Shown here: positions 30,884 through 40,044 of the stretch, in pieces | Layout of the letters: each line of letters starts with the position of its first letter | Numbering within the stretch: position 1 is the stretch's first letter | Source of the DNA: Planctomycetota bacterium | GTDB lineage: Bacteria; Planctomycetota; UBA8108; JACQVS01 | Assembly: GCA_016209605.1 (NCBI GenBank) | Contig: JACQVS010000120.1 | Coordinates: 1-51,524, forward strand | Direction: 5' to 3' | DNA: 51,524 nt | The notes under the pieces: model-generated | Database searches by the model: none | The model's input: only the letters and a program-made list of their open reading frames with translations | What the model was told of the DNA's origin: nothing | Translations under genes and position numbers: made by a program

Positions 30884-32941
30884 TCACTTGGCATAACTCA
30901 GAAGAAAGGAGATGTTGAAGAGCGTGCAGATCTTCACCTCGCGCAGGAAGTTGAGGGCGAGCGTGAAGGGATTGATGCGGAAAAACTGGCCGCTGGTAAA
31001 TTTCTGGCGCGTCCTCTGCCAGTATTCGTTCAAGGAAGTTCGGGTCTGGAGCTTGAGAGAGAAAGGATTGAGCGATCCCAGGACCCGCCGCCAGCCCCAT
31101 CCCGGCCGCCGCCATCCCGAGCGGCGCTGGCGCAGGTACTCGAGCCCTTCGGTGATGCCCTCGGCCGCCTGGCGCCGGAGGGACTGCCCGGCGCGCACCG
31201 CTGCAGATTCGCCGAGCCGCGCTCGCATCCGTTCGTAGCGCGAGCGGAGATAGGCCAGGTTCTCCCGGAACCGGGTCCGGCCGCGCGTCGCCAGCCAGAC
31301 CTCTTGCATCTCCAAATAAAGCCGGAAGACGCCGCGCGCCCAGCAGGCCACCTCGTGGATTCGCCGCGGGTAATGCCTCCATGCCGGCTCCACCGAGAAG
31401 CCCTCGCGCCGCTCCTTGCGGTCCTTCAACCGAAAGAAGCCGCAGATCATGGGGTGGGTATCTTCAACCATCACCGAGTGCTTGTACCACACGAAGTTCT
31501 TGAACAAGCCCCAGTAATTCCGCTGGCTCACCCGCCCCAGGATCTTCTTCATGGCCTCGACCGTGTAAAAGTCCTTCCAGGCCTGCCGGTAAGCGCCGAA
31601 CCACTCCGCCGCCGTCATCCGCGAATGGCGGGTGGTGGGATGGAAGGAATCGAAGCGGTTGTAGTCGCCGTCCATCCAGTCGCCGCGAGCTTTCATCAAG
31701 CGGTGGTCCATGGAGCCGGGAAGCGGCGTCAGCATGAAGAAGGAAGCCTGATCGACGCCGATTTCCTCTCCCAACCGGCGGACCTCCTCGCGCACGCTTG
31801 ACACGGTGTCGAAGGGGAAGCCGATGATGTAGCCGACATGGCAGACGATGCCGTGGCGGTGCCACGCCTCGATCATCTCCCGGTACTCCCCGACCCGGTT
31901 CTGGCGCTTGCCGGCGGCCGGCAGGTTGTCCGGATTCAAGGTCTCCATGCCGATGAAGACCTGGGTGCAGCCGGCCTCGGCGGCCTTGGCCATGAAGTTG
32001 GGGAGGCGGTACGCCAGGGTGTCGATCTGCATCATGAAATGGATGCGGATCCTCTCCTGGCTCTTGAGCTCGATGAGGGCATCGAAGATCTCCTCCCAGT
32101 TCGGGTTTCGCGAGAAATTGTCGTCGGTGAAGAAGTAATAGTCGATCTTGAGGCCAACGTTCCTCCGGATGCGGTCCTTGATCTTCTCGGCCAGCCGGCT
32201 CCTCATGGAACGGCCCTGGACGTTGATGATGGTGCAAAAATTGCACTGGAACGGGCAGCCGCGCCCGGCATCGATCGTCCCCATGAACGGGTAGGCGAAT
32301 CGTTTCATGAGCCTGGGATCAACGACCGGGATGCTGGCGGCCGAAAGGTCCGGAGGCTCGGCGATGTCGTAAAATGGCTTCAGGCGGTTGTGCAGGGCGT
32401 CCCGCAGCAAATCGCCCCAGCAATCCTCGACCTCCCCCTTGACGAGGGTCACTCCCTTGTCCAGGAGCGCCCGGCACTCGGGCGGCATGCCCCGCTCGCT
32501 CATGGCGATGGCCCCCGAGACGTGAAATCCCCCGATCATGACCGCCATCCCCTCGTTGATGAACCGGCGCGCCATGTCGGCGGCCCGCGGAAACTGGTTC
32601 GTCTGCACGCCGCAGAGGGCCGCCACCGGCCGGATGCCGGGCCGGCGGTACTTCCGCGCCAGCCGCCGGGGATCGATCTTCTGGACGTGCTCATCCAGCA
32701 TCTGCACCTCGATCTCGACCTCGCCCAGCTGGCCCGCTCTGGCGACCTCTTCCGTGAGGCTTGCGAGAGTGGCCAGGGTGTTGCTCGGCAGCACGCCTCG
32801 GAGGTAGCGCATGACGTAGCCCTCGTCATCGTACTTGCTGGGCTTGATCAGAAGGACCTGGAGGCGCTTGATCCCCGCTGGCGGGGGGGTTCCGGGGGGC
32901 ACTGCCCCGATTCTCGATCCGGTGTTTGCGGATTTTTTCAT
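30884..32941 (-). CDS. B12-binding-type radical SAM protein with long basic C-terminal extension
   Basis: 685 residues from ATG 32941. Residues about 20-190 resemble a cobalamin-binding domain (LLIKPSKYDDEGYVMRYL at its start, AVMIGGFHVSGA at its end), though the classical DxHxxG is not evident. The radical SAM core follows, with CPFQCNFC (cysteines near 228, 232 and 235) binding the [4Fe-4S] cluster; FFTDDNF and VGYIIGFPFDT are typical of the B12/class-B group that includes hopanoid and lipid modifiers. After about residue 480 there is an unusual Arg/Trp-rich extension of roughly 200 residues. The product is unknown; lipid or tetrapyrrole-like modification is a guess. It follows iolD by 72 nt and abuts the aldolase remnant. 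Confidence 0.85.
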   Translation of the reverse strand: MKKSANTGSRIGAVPPGTPPPAGIKRLQVLLIKPSKYDDEGYVMRYLRGVLPSNTLATLASLTEEVARAGQLGEVEIEVQMLDEHVQKIDPRRLARKYRRPGIRPVAALCGVQTNQFPRAADMARRFINEGMAVMIGGFHVSGAIAMSERGMPPECRALLDKGVTLVKGEVEDCWGDLLRDALHNRLKPFYDIAEPPDLSAASIPVVDPRLMKRFAYPFMGTIDAGRGCPFQCNFCTIINVQGRSMRSRLAEKIKDRIRRNVGLKIDYYFFTDDNFSRNPNWEEIFDALIELKSQERIRIHFMMQIDTLAYRLPNFMAKAAEAGCTQVFIGMETLNPDNLPAAGKRQNRVGEYREMIEAWHRHGIVCHVGYIIGFPFDTVSSVREEVRRLGEEIGVDQASFFMLTPLPGSMDHRLMKARGDWMDGDYNRFDSFHPTTRHSRMTAAEWFGAYRQAWKDFYTVEAMKKILGRVSQRNYWGLFKNFVWYKHSVMVEDTHPMICGFFRLKDRKERREGFSVEPAWRHYPRRIHEVACWARGVFRLYLEMQEVWLATRGRTRFRENLAYLRSRYERMRARLGESAAVRAGQSLRRQAAEGITEGLEYLRQRRSGWRRPGWGWRRVLGSLNPFSLKLQTRTSLNEYWQRTRQKFTSGQFFRINPFTLALNFLREVKICTLFNISFLLSYAK

Positions 32942-33013
32942 GGAAGCATGATAGAGGGTGAGGGATGAAAAAGCAAAGCCGTTCGGCGTGACGGAGGTCA
33001 CCTTCCGATAAAG

Positions 33014-34903
<1,890 letters not shown>

Positions 34904-34924
34904 GTCTTGCTCTCCCTTTCGCTC

Positions 34925-35998
34925 TTACTCCAAACCACCGTATTCCTTGACGAAGTCCAGGACCTCTTCCAAGGTCGGCATGAAATTGGCGCAGCCGTGC
35001 TTGGTCACGACGATGGCGCCGCAGGCGTTCCCGAGACGGGCCGCCTTGTACCAGCTCCAGCCGTGGACGCGGCCGTAGAGGAAGCCCGCCGCGAAAGCAT
35101 CGCCCGCGCCGAGGATGTTGTAAACCTGCACCGGGAAGCCGGGGGCGTCGAGGCGCTCGATGCCCCCGCTCTCCTTGAGGACGTGGACCACGGCCCCCTT
35201 CTCGCCGCGCTTCTGGAGCAGCGCTTTCGGCCCCAGCGCCAAGATGGCGCGGGCGGCCGCCTCGACGTCGCCGCGCACCGGGGTGTCGGAGACCGACTGC
35301 GTCTTCTGGACGAGGGCCGGATCGGTCAGCATGGCCGCTTTGATCTCATCCTCGGTGTAAACGCGGTGGTAAGCATATCCCTCGGGCTTGTCAAACTTGT
35401 AGAAGTAAACCTCCTCGAGGTCGGCCTCGATGACGTTGCCTCGGTCATCCTCGACGTGGATGTCGTGCTTGTGCGGCGGGTAGCTGCTCCAGTTGCCGCT
35501 CGGCGTGTACACCTCGACGAGGACGAGGCGATCCACCAGCGAGCCCGGCGGCAGGAGGTCGTTGATCTGGCGGCTGGCGTTGTCGCCGCCGCGGATGTAC
35601 CGGCGCGTTTGCTCCGGCCGGATCAGGAACGGCTCGCGGTCCCGATCGGCAGGCGCCCACCCGGCGGCGAACTCGCCGTCCTCCTCGGCGGTCACGGTGA
35701 AGGCGGTGCGCCGCGGCAGGTAAAGAACGTGCGCCGCCCCGGCGAAGACGGTCTTTCTCCCCCCCATGCCGCTCCAGTTGCCGCGCCGGGAGCGAACCGC
35801 GTAGCGCCCGCTCAGGTTGACGAGCGCCAGCTCGTGCTCGCCAGTCTCGAAGGACCAGCTCCGCCCCTTTCCGAGCCGCCGCGCCTGGAAGGAGAGGTGC
35901 TGCCAGCCGGCCGTCTCCGGCGTGATCGAAAGGATCAGGTCCGGATCGGCGGTATCGGATGGCGGGTGGATGAGGAGGTTCTCGGCGGTGTACTGCAA
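34925..35998 (-). CDS. iolB-iolC: Chimera of 5-deoxy-glucuronate isomerase (IolB) and 5-dehydro-2-deoxygluconokinase (IolC) C-terminus
   Basis: 357 residues from TTG 35998, 3 nt after the mmsA stop. Residues 1-214 are IolB-like (RGGDNASRQINDLLP, GNWSSYPPHKHDIH with metal-binding His, EEVYFYKFDKPEGYAYHRVY) but the IolB end is missing. From about 216 the chain is IolC, a PfkB kinase: EDEIKAAMLTDPALV, the anion hole GAGDAFAAGF with catalytic Asp, and a normal C-terminus. The IolC N-terminal half (substrate lid) is absent. The join is in frame near nucleotide 35355. A deletion of about 0.7 kb spanning the gene boundary explains it. The isomerase may survive; the kinase almost certainly does not. 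Confidence 0.88.
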   Translation of the reverse strand: MQYTAENLLIHPPSDTADPDLILSITPETAGWQHLSFQARRLGKGRSWSFETGEHELALVNLSGRYAVRSRRGNWSGMGGRKTVFAGAAHVLYLPRRTAFTVTAEEDGEFAAGWAPADRDREPFLIRPEQTRRYIRGGDNASRQINDLLPPGSLVDRLVLVEVYTPSGNWSSYPPHKHDIHVEDDRGNVIEADLEEVYFYKFDKPEGYAYHRVYTEDEIKAAMLTDPALVQKTQSVSDTPVRGDVEAAARAILALGPKALLQKRGEKGAVVHVLKESGGIERLDAPGFPVQVYNILGAGDAFAAGFLYGRVHGWSWYKAARLGNACGAIVVTKHGCANFMPTLEEVLDFVKEYGGLE

Positions 35999-36001
35999 GG
36001 C

Positions 36002-37483
36002 TTAATCCTCGGGCCAGTAGCGTTCGGTGACGATCTTGTCCTCGGTGAAGAAATTGATCACCGCTTTCCCCTGCGCCTTGATGTCGGAGAACTGCGACGC
36101 CTTCATGCCGCCGAAGGGAAGATATGCCACCGGCGCCGGGATGCCGACGTTGATGCCGATCATGCCGCACTCGACCTCCAGCTTGAACTTCCGCGCCCAC
36201 CAGCCGTTCTGAGTGTAGATCGAGGCGCCGTTCCCGTATTGATGGCCGTTGATGATCTGGATGGCCTCGTCGAGGGAATCGGCCTTGAGGATGGCCACCA
36301 CCGGGCCGAAAATTTCAGTCTTGTGGATTTCCATGCCCGGCTGGACCTCGGTGAAGACCGTGGGGCCGATGAAAAAGCCCTCCTCGCAGCCCGGCACGAT
36401 GACGCCGCGCCCATCGAGCGCCAGGACGGCCCCCTCCTCGATGCCCTTCTCGATCATCGCCAGGATGGAGTTCTTCGCCTTGAGGGAGATCACCGGCCCC
36501 AGCACCATGTCGTTGTCGGCGACTTCCGGGTCGAGGGGGTTGGCGAGGATGATCTTTCGGCAGGCCTCGATGAACTTTTCGGAGACGCGCCCGTACATTT
36601 CAGCGCCTATGGCCACGATGGCCGACGAGGCCATGCAGCGCTGGCCGGCGCAGCCGTAGCAGGAAGTGACCATGTTGCGGACCGCCTCGTCGATCTTGGC
36701 ATCGGGCATGCAGACGAGGTGGTTCTTGGCGCTGCCCATGGCCTGGAAGCGTTTGCCGGCGCGGGCGCACTTCTCCGCGATCAGGCGGCAGGTGCGCGTC
36801 GATCCCACCAGGGAGACGCCTTTCACCGCCGGGTGCTCGGTGAAGACCTCGGCGACGGCGCGGTCGCCGTTCACCAGGTTGAAGACGCCGGGGGGTAGGC
36901 CGGTTTGGTCGATCAGCTCGGCCAGGAGCTGCATGGTGAGTGGCACCTGTTCGGAAGGCTTGACCACGTAGGTGTTGCCGGCGGCGAGGGCGTAGGGGAT
37001 GAACCAGAAGGGGACCATGGCGGGGAAGTTGAAGGGGGCGATCATGGCGAAGACGCCGAGCGGCAGGCGGATGACCTCGCCGTCGATGCCGTACGAAGCG
37101 CCCGCCAGCTTGTCGCCCTGCTGGAGGATCGGCATGCCGCAGGCGACCTCGCAATTTTCCAGCATCCGCTTCACCTCGGCGCGCGCGTCGACGAGCGACT
37201 TGCCGTTCTCCTCGGTGATGGAGCGGGCGATGCGCTCCTCGTTCCGGCGCGCCAGCTCCACCAGCTGGTAGAGCGGCTGGACGCGCCGCGACACGGGCGT
37301 TTCGCTCCAGCCCTTGAACGCCCGCGCCGCCGCCTCGATGGCGCGGGCGGTCTCTGGCGGGGTCGAGAGGGGGGTCTCGGCGATCACCTGCCCCGTGCTG
37401 GGGTTGTGGACCAGATGGTAGCCGAGGTTCTCCGGCTCGACCCACTCGCCGTTCAAGTAGTTCCGCACCGCTTTCAAGCGCAC
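36002..37483 (-). CDS. mmsA: CoA-acylating methylmalonate-semialdehyde dehydrogenase
   Basis: 493 residues from GTG 37483, which is preceded by GGAAGG; the open frame extends further upstream but with non-family sequence, and TTG 37477 is an alternative. NAD-dependent aldehyde dehydrogenase fold: MIAPFNFPAMVPFWFIPYAL, GNTYVVKPSEQVP, Rossmann VKGVSLVGSTRTCRLIAEK, catalytic Cys in GCAGQRCMASS, and EIFGPVV. These are MmsA/IolA signatures; it converts malonate or methylmalonate semialdehyde to acetyl- or propionyl-CoA, the last inositol step. First gene of the iol cluster here. Confidence 0.95.
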   Translation of the reverse strand: MRLKAVRNYLNGEWVEPENLGYHLVHNPSTGQVIAETPLSTPPETARAIEAAARAFKGWSETPVSRRVQPLYQLVELARRNEERIARSITEENGKSLVDARAEVKRMLENCEVACGMPILQQGDKLAGASYGIDGEVIRLPLGVFAMIAPFNFPAMVPFWFIPYALAAGNTYVVKPSEQVPLTMQLLAELIDQTGLPPGVFNLVNGDRAVAEVFTEHPAVKGVSLVGSTRTCRLIAEKCARAGKRFQAMGSAKNHLVCMPDAKIDEAVRNMVTSCYGCAGQRCMASSAIVAIGAEMYGRVSEKFIEACRKIILANPLDPEVADNDMVLGPVISLKAKNSILAMIEKGIEEGAVLALDGRGVIVPGCEEGFFIGPTVFTEVQPGMEIHKTEIFGPVVAILKADSLDEAIQIINGHQYGNGASIYTQNGWWARKFKLEVECGMIGINVGIPAPVAYLPFGGMKASQFSDIKAQGKAVINFFTEDKIVTERYWPED

Positions 37484-37752
37484 CAGCCTTCCCCGGGCCG
37501 CGTCTGGGGCCCGGATGCAATCTTCCCTGCGAATATTCAAAAATCCCGTGTGGAGATAGATTTTAACGGGCTCGCCGGGGCAGGGGAAGGGGGTAGAGGC
37601 GCCGATCAACCCACAATGTTTCCCCGGTGAACTTCTCTCGGGAATTCTTTCACGGGGAGGACAGTGAGCGGGCCGTCTTGCAAACGCTTGTTTCCCGGAT
37701 AAACGGCGAAAGCCTTTTTCAGGTAAGTCCAGTTCCATACCGTGGTATGGCT
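37484..37752. other. Leader region of the inositol operon
   Basis: No gene is recognised. Upstream of mmsA the region contains a palindrome CCATACC-GT-GGTATGG (37735-37750) that could be an operator, and a CAAACGCTTG partial palindrome near 37681-37690 of the kind bound by LacI-family regulators. Both are pattern-based guesses. The in-frame sequence before GTG 37483 does not resemble aldehyde dehydrogenases. Confidence 0.35.
37735..37750. promoter_or_regulatory. Possible operator palindrome upstream of mmsA
   Basis: CCATACC (37735-37741) and GGTATGG (37744-37750) are perfect 7-bp arms around GT. It lies about 250 bp ahead of mmsA and right beside the terminator of the next gene. Confidence 0.3.
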
Positions 37753-37760
37753 GAAAAAAA

Positions 37761-37795
37761 AAGGCAGCCCTCCTATTGAACAGGAGGGCTGCCTT
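37761..37795 (-). terminator. Intrinsic terminator of the small dockerin gene
   Basis: AAGGCAGCCCTCCT (37761-37774) and AGGAGGGCTGCCTT (37782-37795) form a perfect 14-bp stem with loop ATTGAAC. On the minus strand the stem is followed by a run of about nine T residues, a textbook rho-independent terminator 20 nt after the stop codon of the gene at 37816. Confidence 0.92.
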
Positions 37796-37815
37796 TTGCC
37801 AAAACCCTCTCATTT

Positions 37816-38217
37816 TCAAGGGCAAGGCGGGAAAAGTGCGCAATCGAGAACCGCCCCCGCGGGATCGGGGCCGCAATCGCCGGCGGGATAAGCGGCCCCG
37901 CTCGGCGTCGGGGCGGGCGGCGGCGCTGCCGGGCCCAAGATGAACAAATACATCAGGGTCATGATCGGATCGGCAATCGTGAGCTCCTCATCATCGTTCG
38001 TGTCCGCGGCATCGAGACACGGTGGCGCTGGCCCTCCCAAAAACAGGTAGACCAGAGTGAAAATTGCATCGGTAATGGTGATTTCCCCTCCAGCTCCAAC
38101 GCCGAAGACAGGAACGGCGTCCGCATCGCCACGAACAAAATCCACTCCCATAACTGGGAGGCTAGAGACCACCAGGGAAAGAACGACAAGGGACAAAATG
38201 AGTTGAAATGTTTTCAT
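37816..38217 (-). CDS. Small secreted dockerin-like protein
   Basis: 133 residues from ATG 38217 (AAGGA 8 nt upstream). A signal peptide (1-24) is followed almost immediately by two dockerin-like repeats (GGEITITDAIFTLVYLFLGG, TNDDEELTIADPIMTLMYLF) and a Pro-rich, Cys-containing tail (GDCGPDPAG, then CALFPPCP). There is no additional domain, so it is a free-standing secreted dockerin-like module. The first loop is degenerate (DADAVPVFGVGAGGE). It ends at a strong terminator. Confidence 0.8.
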   Translation of the reverse strand: MKTFQLILSLVVLSLVVSSLPVMGVDFVRGDADAVPVFGVGAGGEITITDAIFTLVYLFLGGPAPPCLDAADTNDDEELTIADPIMTLMYLFILGPAAPPPAPTPSGAAYPAGDCGPDPAGAVLDCALFPPCP

Positions 38218-38729
38218 GGGTTTCTTCCTTTCAATTCTTGGCTAGAGTACGGATTCGGGAACAACCGTTTCAACAACAGCGTGACCGCAGCTTGGTAAAG
38301 GCCCTTCTTACGCTCCAGCCACACTGCCCAGGAAAGGACCACTAATGCATATGCCATGCCAAATGGATCCTGGGAGCAATGAAGTGCTTTGTCTATAGTT
38401 AGAGCCCTCTTAAAAATTTTAGCCCCTTGGAAGGGCGTAAGATAACCGGACACTTGACGATGCACCGGAGATGGAAAGTACACGATATCCACCGTCCGGC
38501 AGAGCCGCTCTCCATCCCCCGAGATTGGCCGCAACGAGCCTTGCCATTGCGGCAGCGGCTGGGAGTTCAAGAAACGCTGCGGACGCGGGTACGGGCAAGC
38601 TCAAAACTCCTTGAGCATCACTTGGCTGAAATCCGCGGAATTCCAGAAGAAACGATTTGGCCGGGATTATACAATGCTCGCAAGAAGCTGTTGGAAAGGT
38701 TTGACGTTTTGAGAGATCGGAGACGTATC
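38218..38729. other. 512-bp divergent intergenic region
   Basis: Lies between the minus-strand dockerin gene and the plus-strand beta-helix gene. Open frames occur on both strands but none resembles a known protein or has a convincing start site. A TATACAAT-like element is at about 38668-38675. It probably contains divergent promoters or an unrecognised remnant. Confidence 0.4.
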
Positions 38730-40040
38730 ATGAAAAGACATCCTTTCGCTCGTTTCGTGGGTTTTGTCGGGTTGACCGGTTTGACGATCCTTTTGACCCG
38801 GCGGTCAGCAGGCGAAGACCGAGCCTCCTTCGCTCCCAGGCCCGAGGAGGCGCAGCTCCCCCGCGCCATGCACTCCCGGATGGAGGAGCGGCCGGTCATC
38901 CGCGTCGGGGCGCAAGGCGGCGATATCGCCGGCTCGGACAACCGCGCCTTGCAAGCGGCGGTGGACTACATCGCCGCCCTGGGCGGAGGGACGGTGGAGA
39001 TCGGCGAGGGGGTTTACCGGATGCGGGACTCCCTCCATCTCCGCTCTCACGTGACCGTGCGCGGGCAAGGCGAGAAAACCGTGCTCCTCAAAGCCCCCGC
39101 CGCGATTTCTTCCCTGGCCCTCGACGGCGATTACGGCGAGGAGCAGGTCACCCTGGCCAGGGCCGAGGGATTCCAGGTGGGCGACGGCATCGCCGTCTGG
39201 GACAGGGAATCCGGCGGCTTCCACACCACCGTGGCCCGCCTCACCGGCAGGAGCGGCAGCACCTTTTCGATCAGCCTGCCCCTCAACGCCGACTGCATGG
39301 TCGCTCGGGAGGCCAAGGCGGCCACGGTGTTTCCGGTGGTGAGCGGCTATGGCGCCGAGGGGGCGCGGGTGGAGAGCCTCGCCATCGACGGCCAGAAGGA
39401 GAAGAATCCATCCTTGAACGGCTGCCGCGGCGCCGGCATCTTCCTCTACCGCTCCCATGGGGCGGTCATCGTGGACTGCACGGTCCGGAACTACCACGGC
39501 GACGGCATCAGCTTCCAGCAGTCGAACGATGTGCAGGTGCTCGGCTGCGCCAGCGAGGGGAACGCCGTCCTGGGAATCCATCCCGGCAGCGGCTCGCAGC
39601 GCCCGCTGGTGCGAGGCTGCGTCGCCAAGAATAACGGCGGCGACGGCTTGTTCCTCTGCTGGCGGGTGCGCCACGGAACTTTTGAGGCGAACGAGCTGTT
39701 GAACAACGGCGGCTACGGCATCTCCATCGGCCACAAGGACTCCGACAACCTCCTCCTCAAGAACCTCGTCCGCGGCAACGCCAGGCACGGCGTTTACTTC
39801 CGGGACGAGAGCGCCGGCATGGCCGGGCACCGCAACCGCCTCGAGGGGAACCTCATCGAGGACAACGGCAAGGGTGGAGAGGCCGCCGGCATCATGATCG
39901 ACGGCGAGACCGAGGGCGTGGTGATCACCGGAAACACCATCCGCGACACCCGGAAAGGCTCCGAAAGGACCCAGCGCGCCGCCATCCGCCTGGGAGAAAA
40001 GGCCGGCAAGGCGGTCATCGAGAACAATCGGGAAGAGTAG
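38730..40040 (+). CDS. Secreted right-handed parallel beta-helix protein
   Basis: 436 residues from ATG 38730; the open frame is longer upstream but the N-terminal hydrophobic export segment (FVGFVGLTGLTILL) begins here. Residues 70-430 are pectate-lyase-3-like: NRALQAAVDYIAALGGGTVE at the start, then rungs such as GAVIVDCTVRNYHGDGISFQ, DVQVLGCASEGNAVLGIHPG, PLVRGCVAKNNGGDGLFLCW, NELLNNGGYGISIG and GVVITGNTIRDT. This fold is used by polysaccharide lyases and epimerases; no catalytic residues can be assigned. Faces the glycoside-hydrolase-like gene 4 nt away, so the two converge. Confidence 0.82.
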   Translation: MKRHPFARFVGFVGLTGLTILLTRRSAGEDRASFAPRPEEAQLPRAMHSRMEERPVIRVGAQGGDIAGSDNRALQAAVDYIAALGGGTVEIGEGVYRMRDSLHLRSHVTVRGQGEKTVLLKAPAAISSLALDGDYGEEQVTLARAEGFQVGDGIAVWDRESGGFHTTVARLTGRSGSTFSISLPLNADCMVAREAKAATVFPVVSGYGAEGARVESLAIDGQKEKNPSLNGCRGAGIFLYRSHGAVIVDCTVRNYHGDGISFQQSNDVQVLGCASEGNAVLGIHPGSGSQRPLVRGCVAKNNGGDGLFLCWRVRHGTFEANELLNNGGYGISIGHKDSDNLLLKNLVRGNARHGVYFRDESAGMAGHRNRLEGNLIEDNGKGGEAAGIMIDGETEGVVITGNTIRDTRKGSERTQRAAIRLGEKAGKAVIENNREE

Positions 40041-40044
40041 AGTT

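Noticed and set aside
30884..30886. The TGA between the radical SAM gene and the in-frame aldolase remnant as a second selenocysteine codon
   Set aside because: No SECIS-like hairpin was seen, the two sides belong to unrelated families, and in-frame adjacency has a one-in-three chance.
37761..37795. The 14-bp hairpin as a repeat element like the hairpin arrays
   Set aside because: It has a T-tract and lies 20 nt after a stop codon, so it is an ordinary intrinsic terminator.
38214..38570. A 118-codon minus-strand frame upstream of the small dockerin gene
   Set aside because: It overlaps the start of the dockerin gene, has no recognisable domain, and lies in a probable promoter region.
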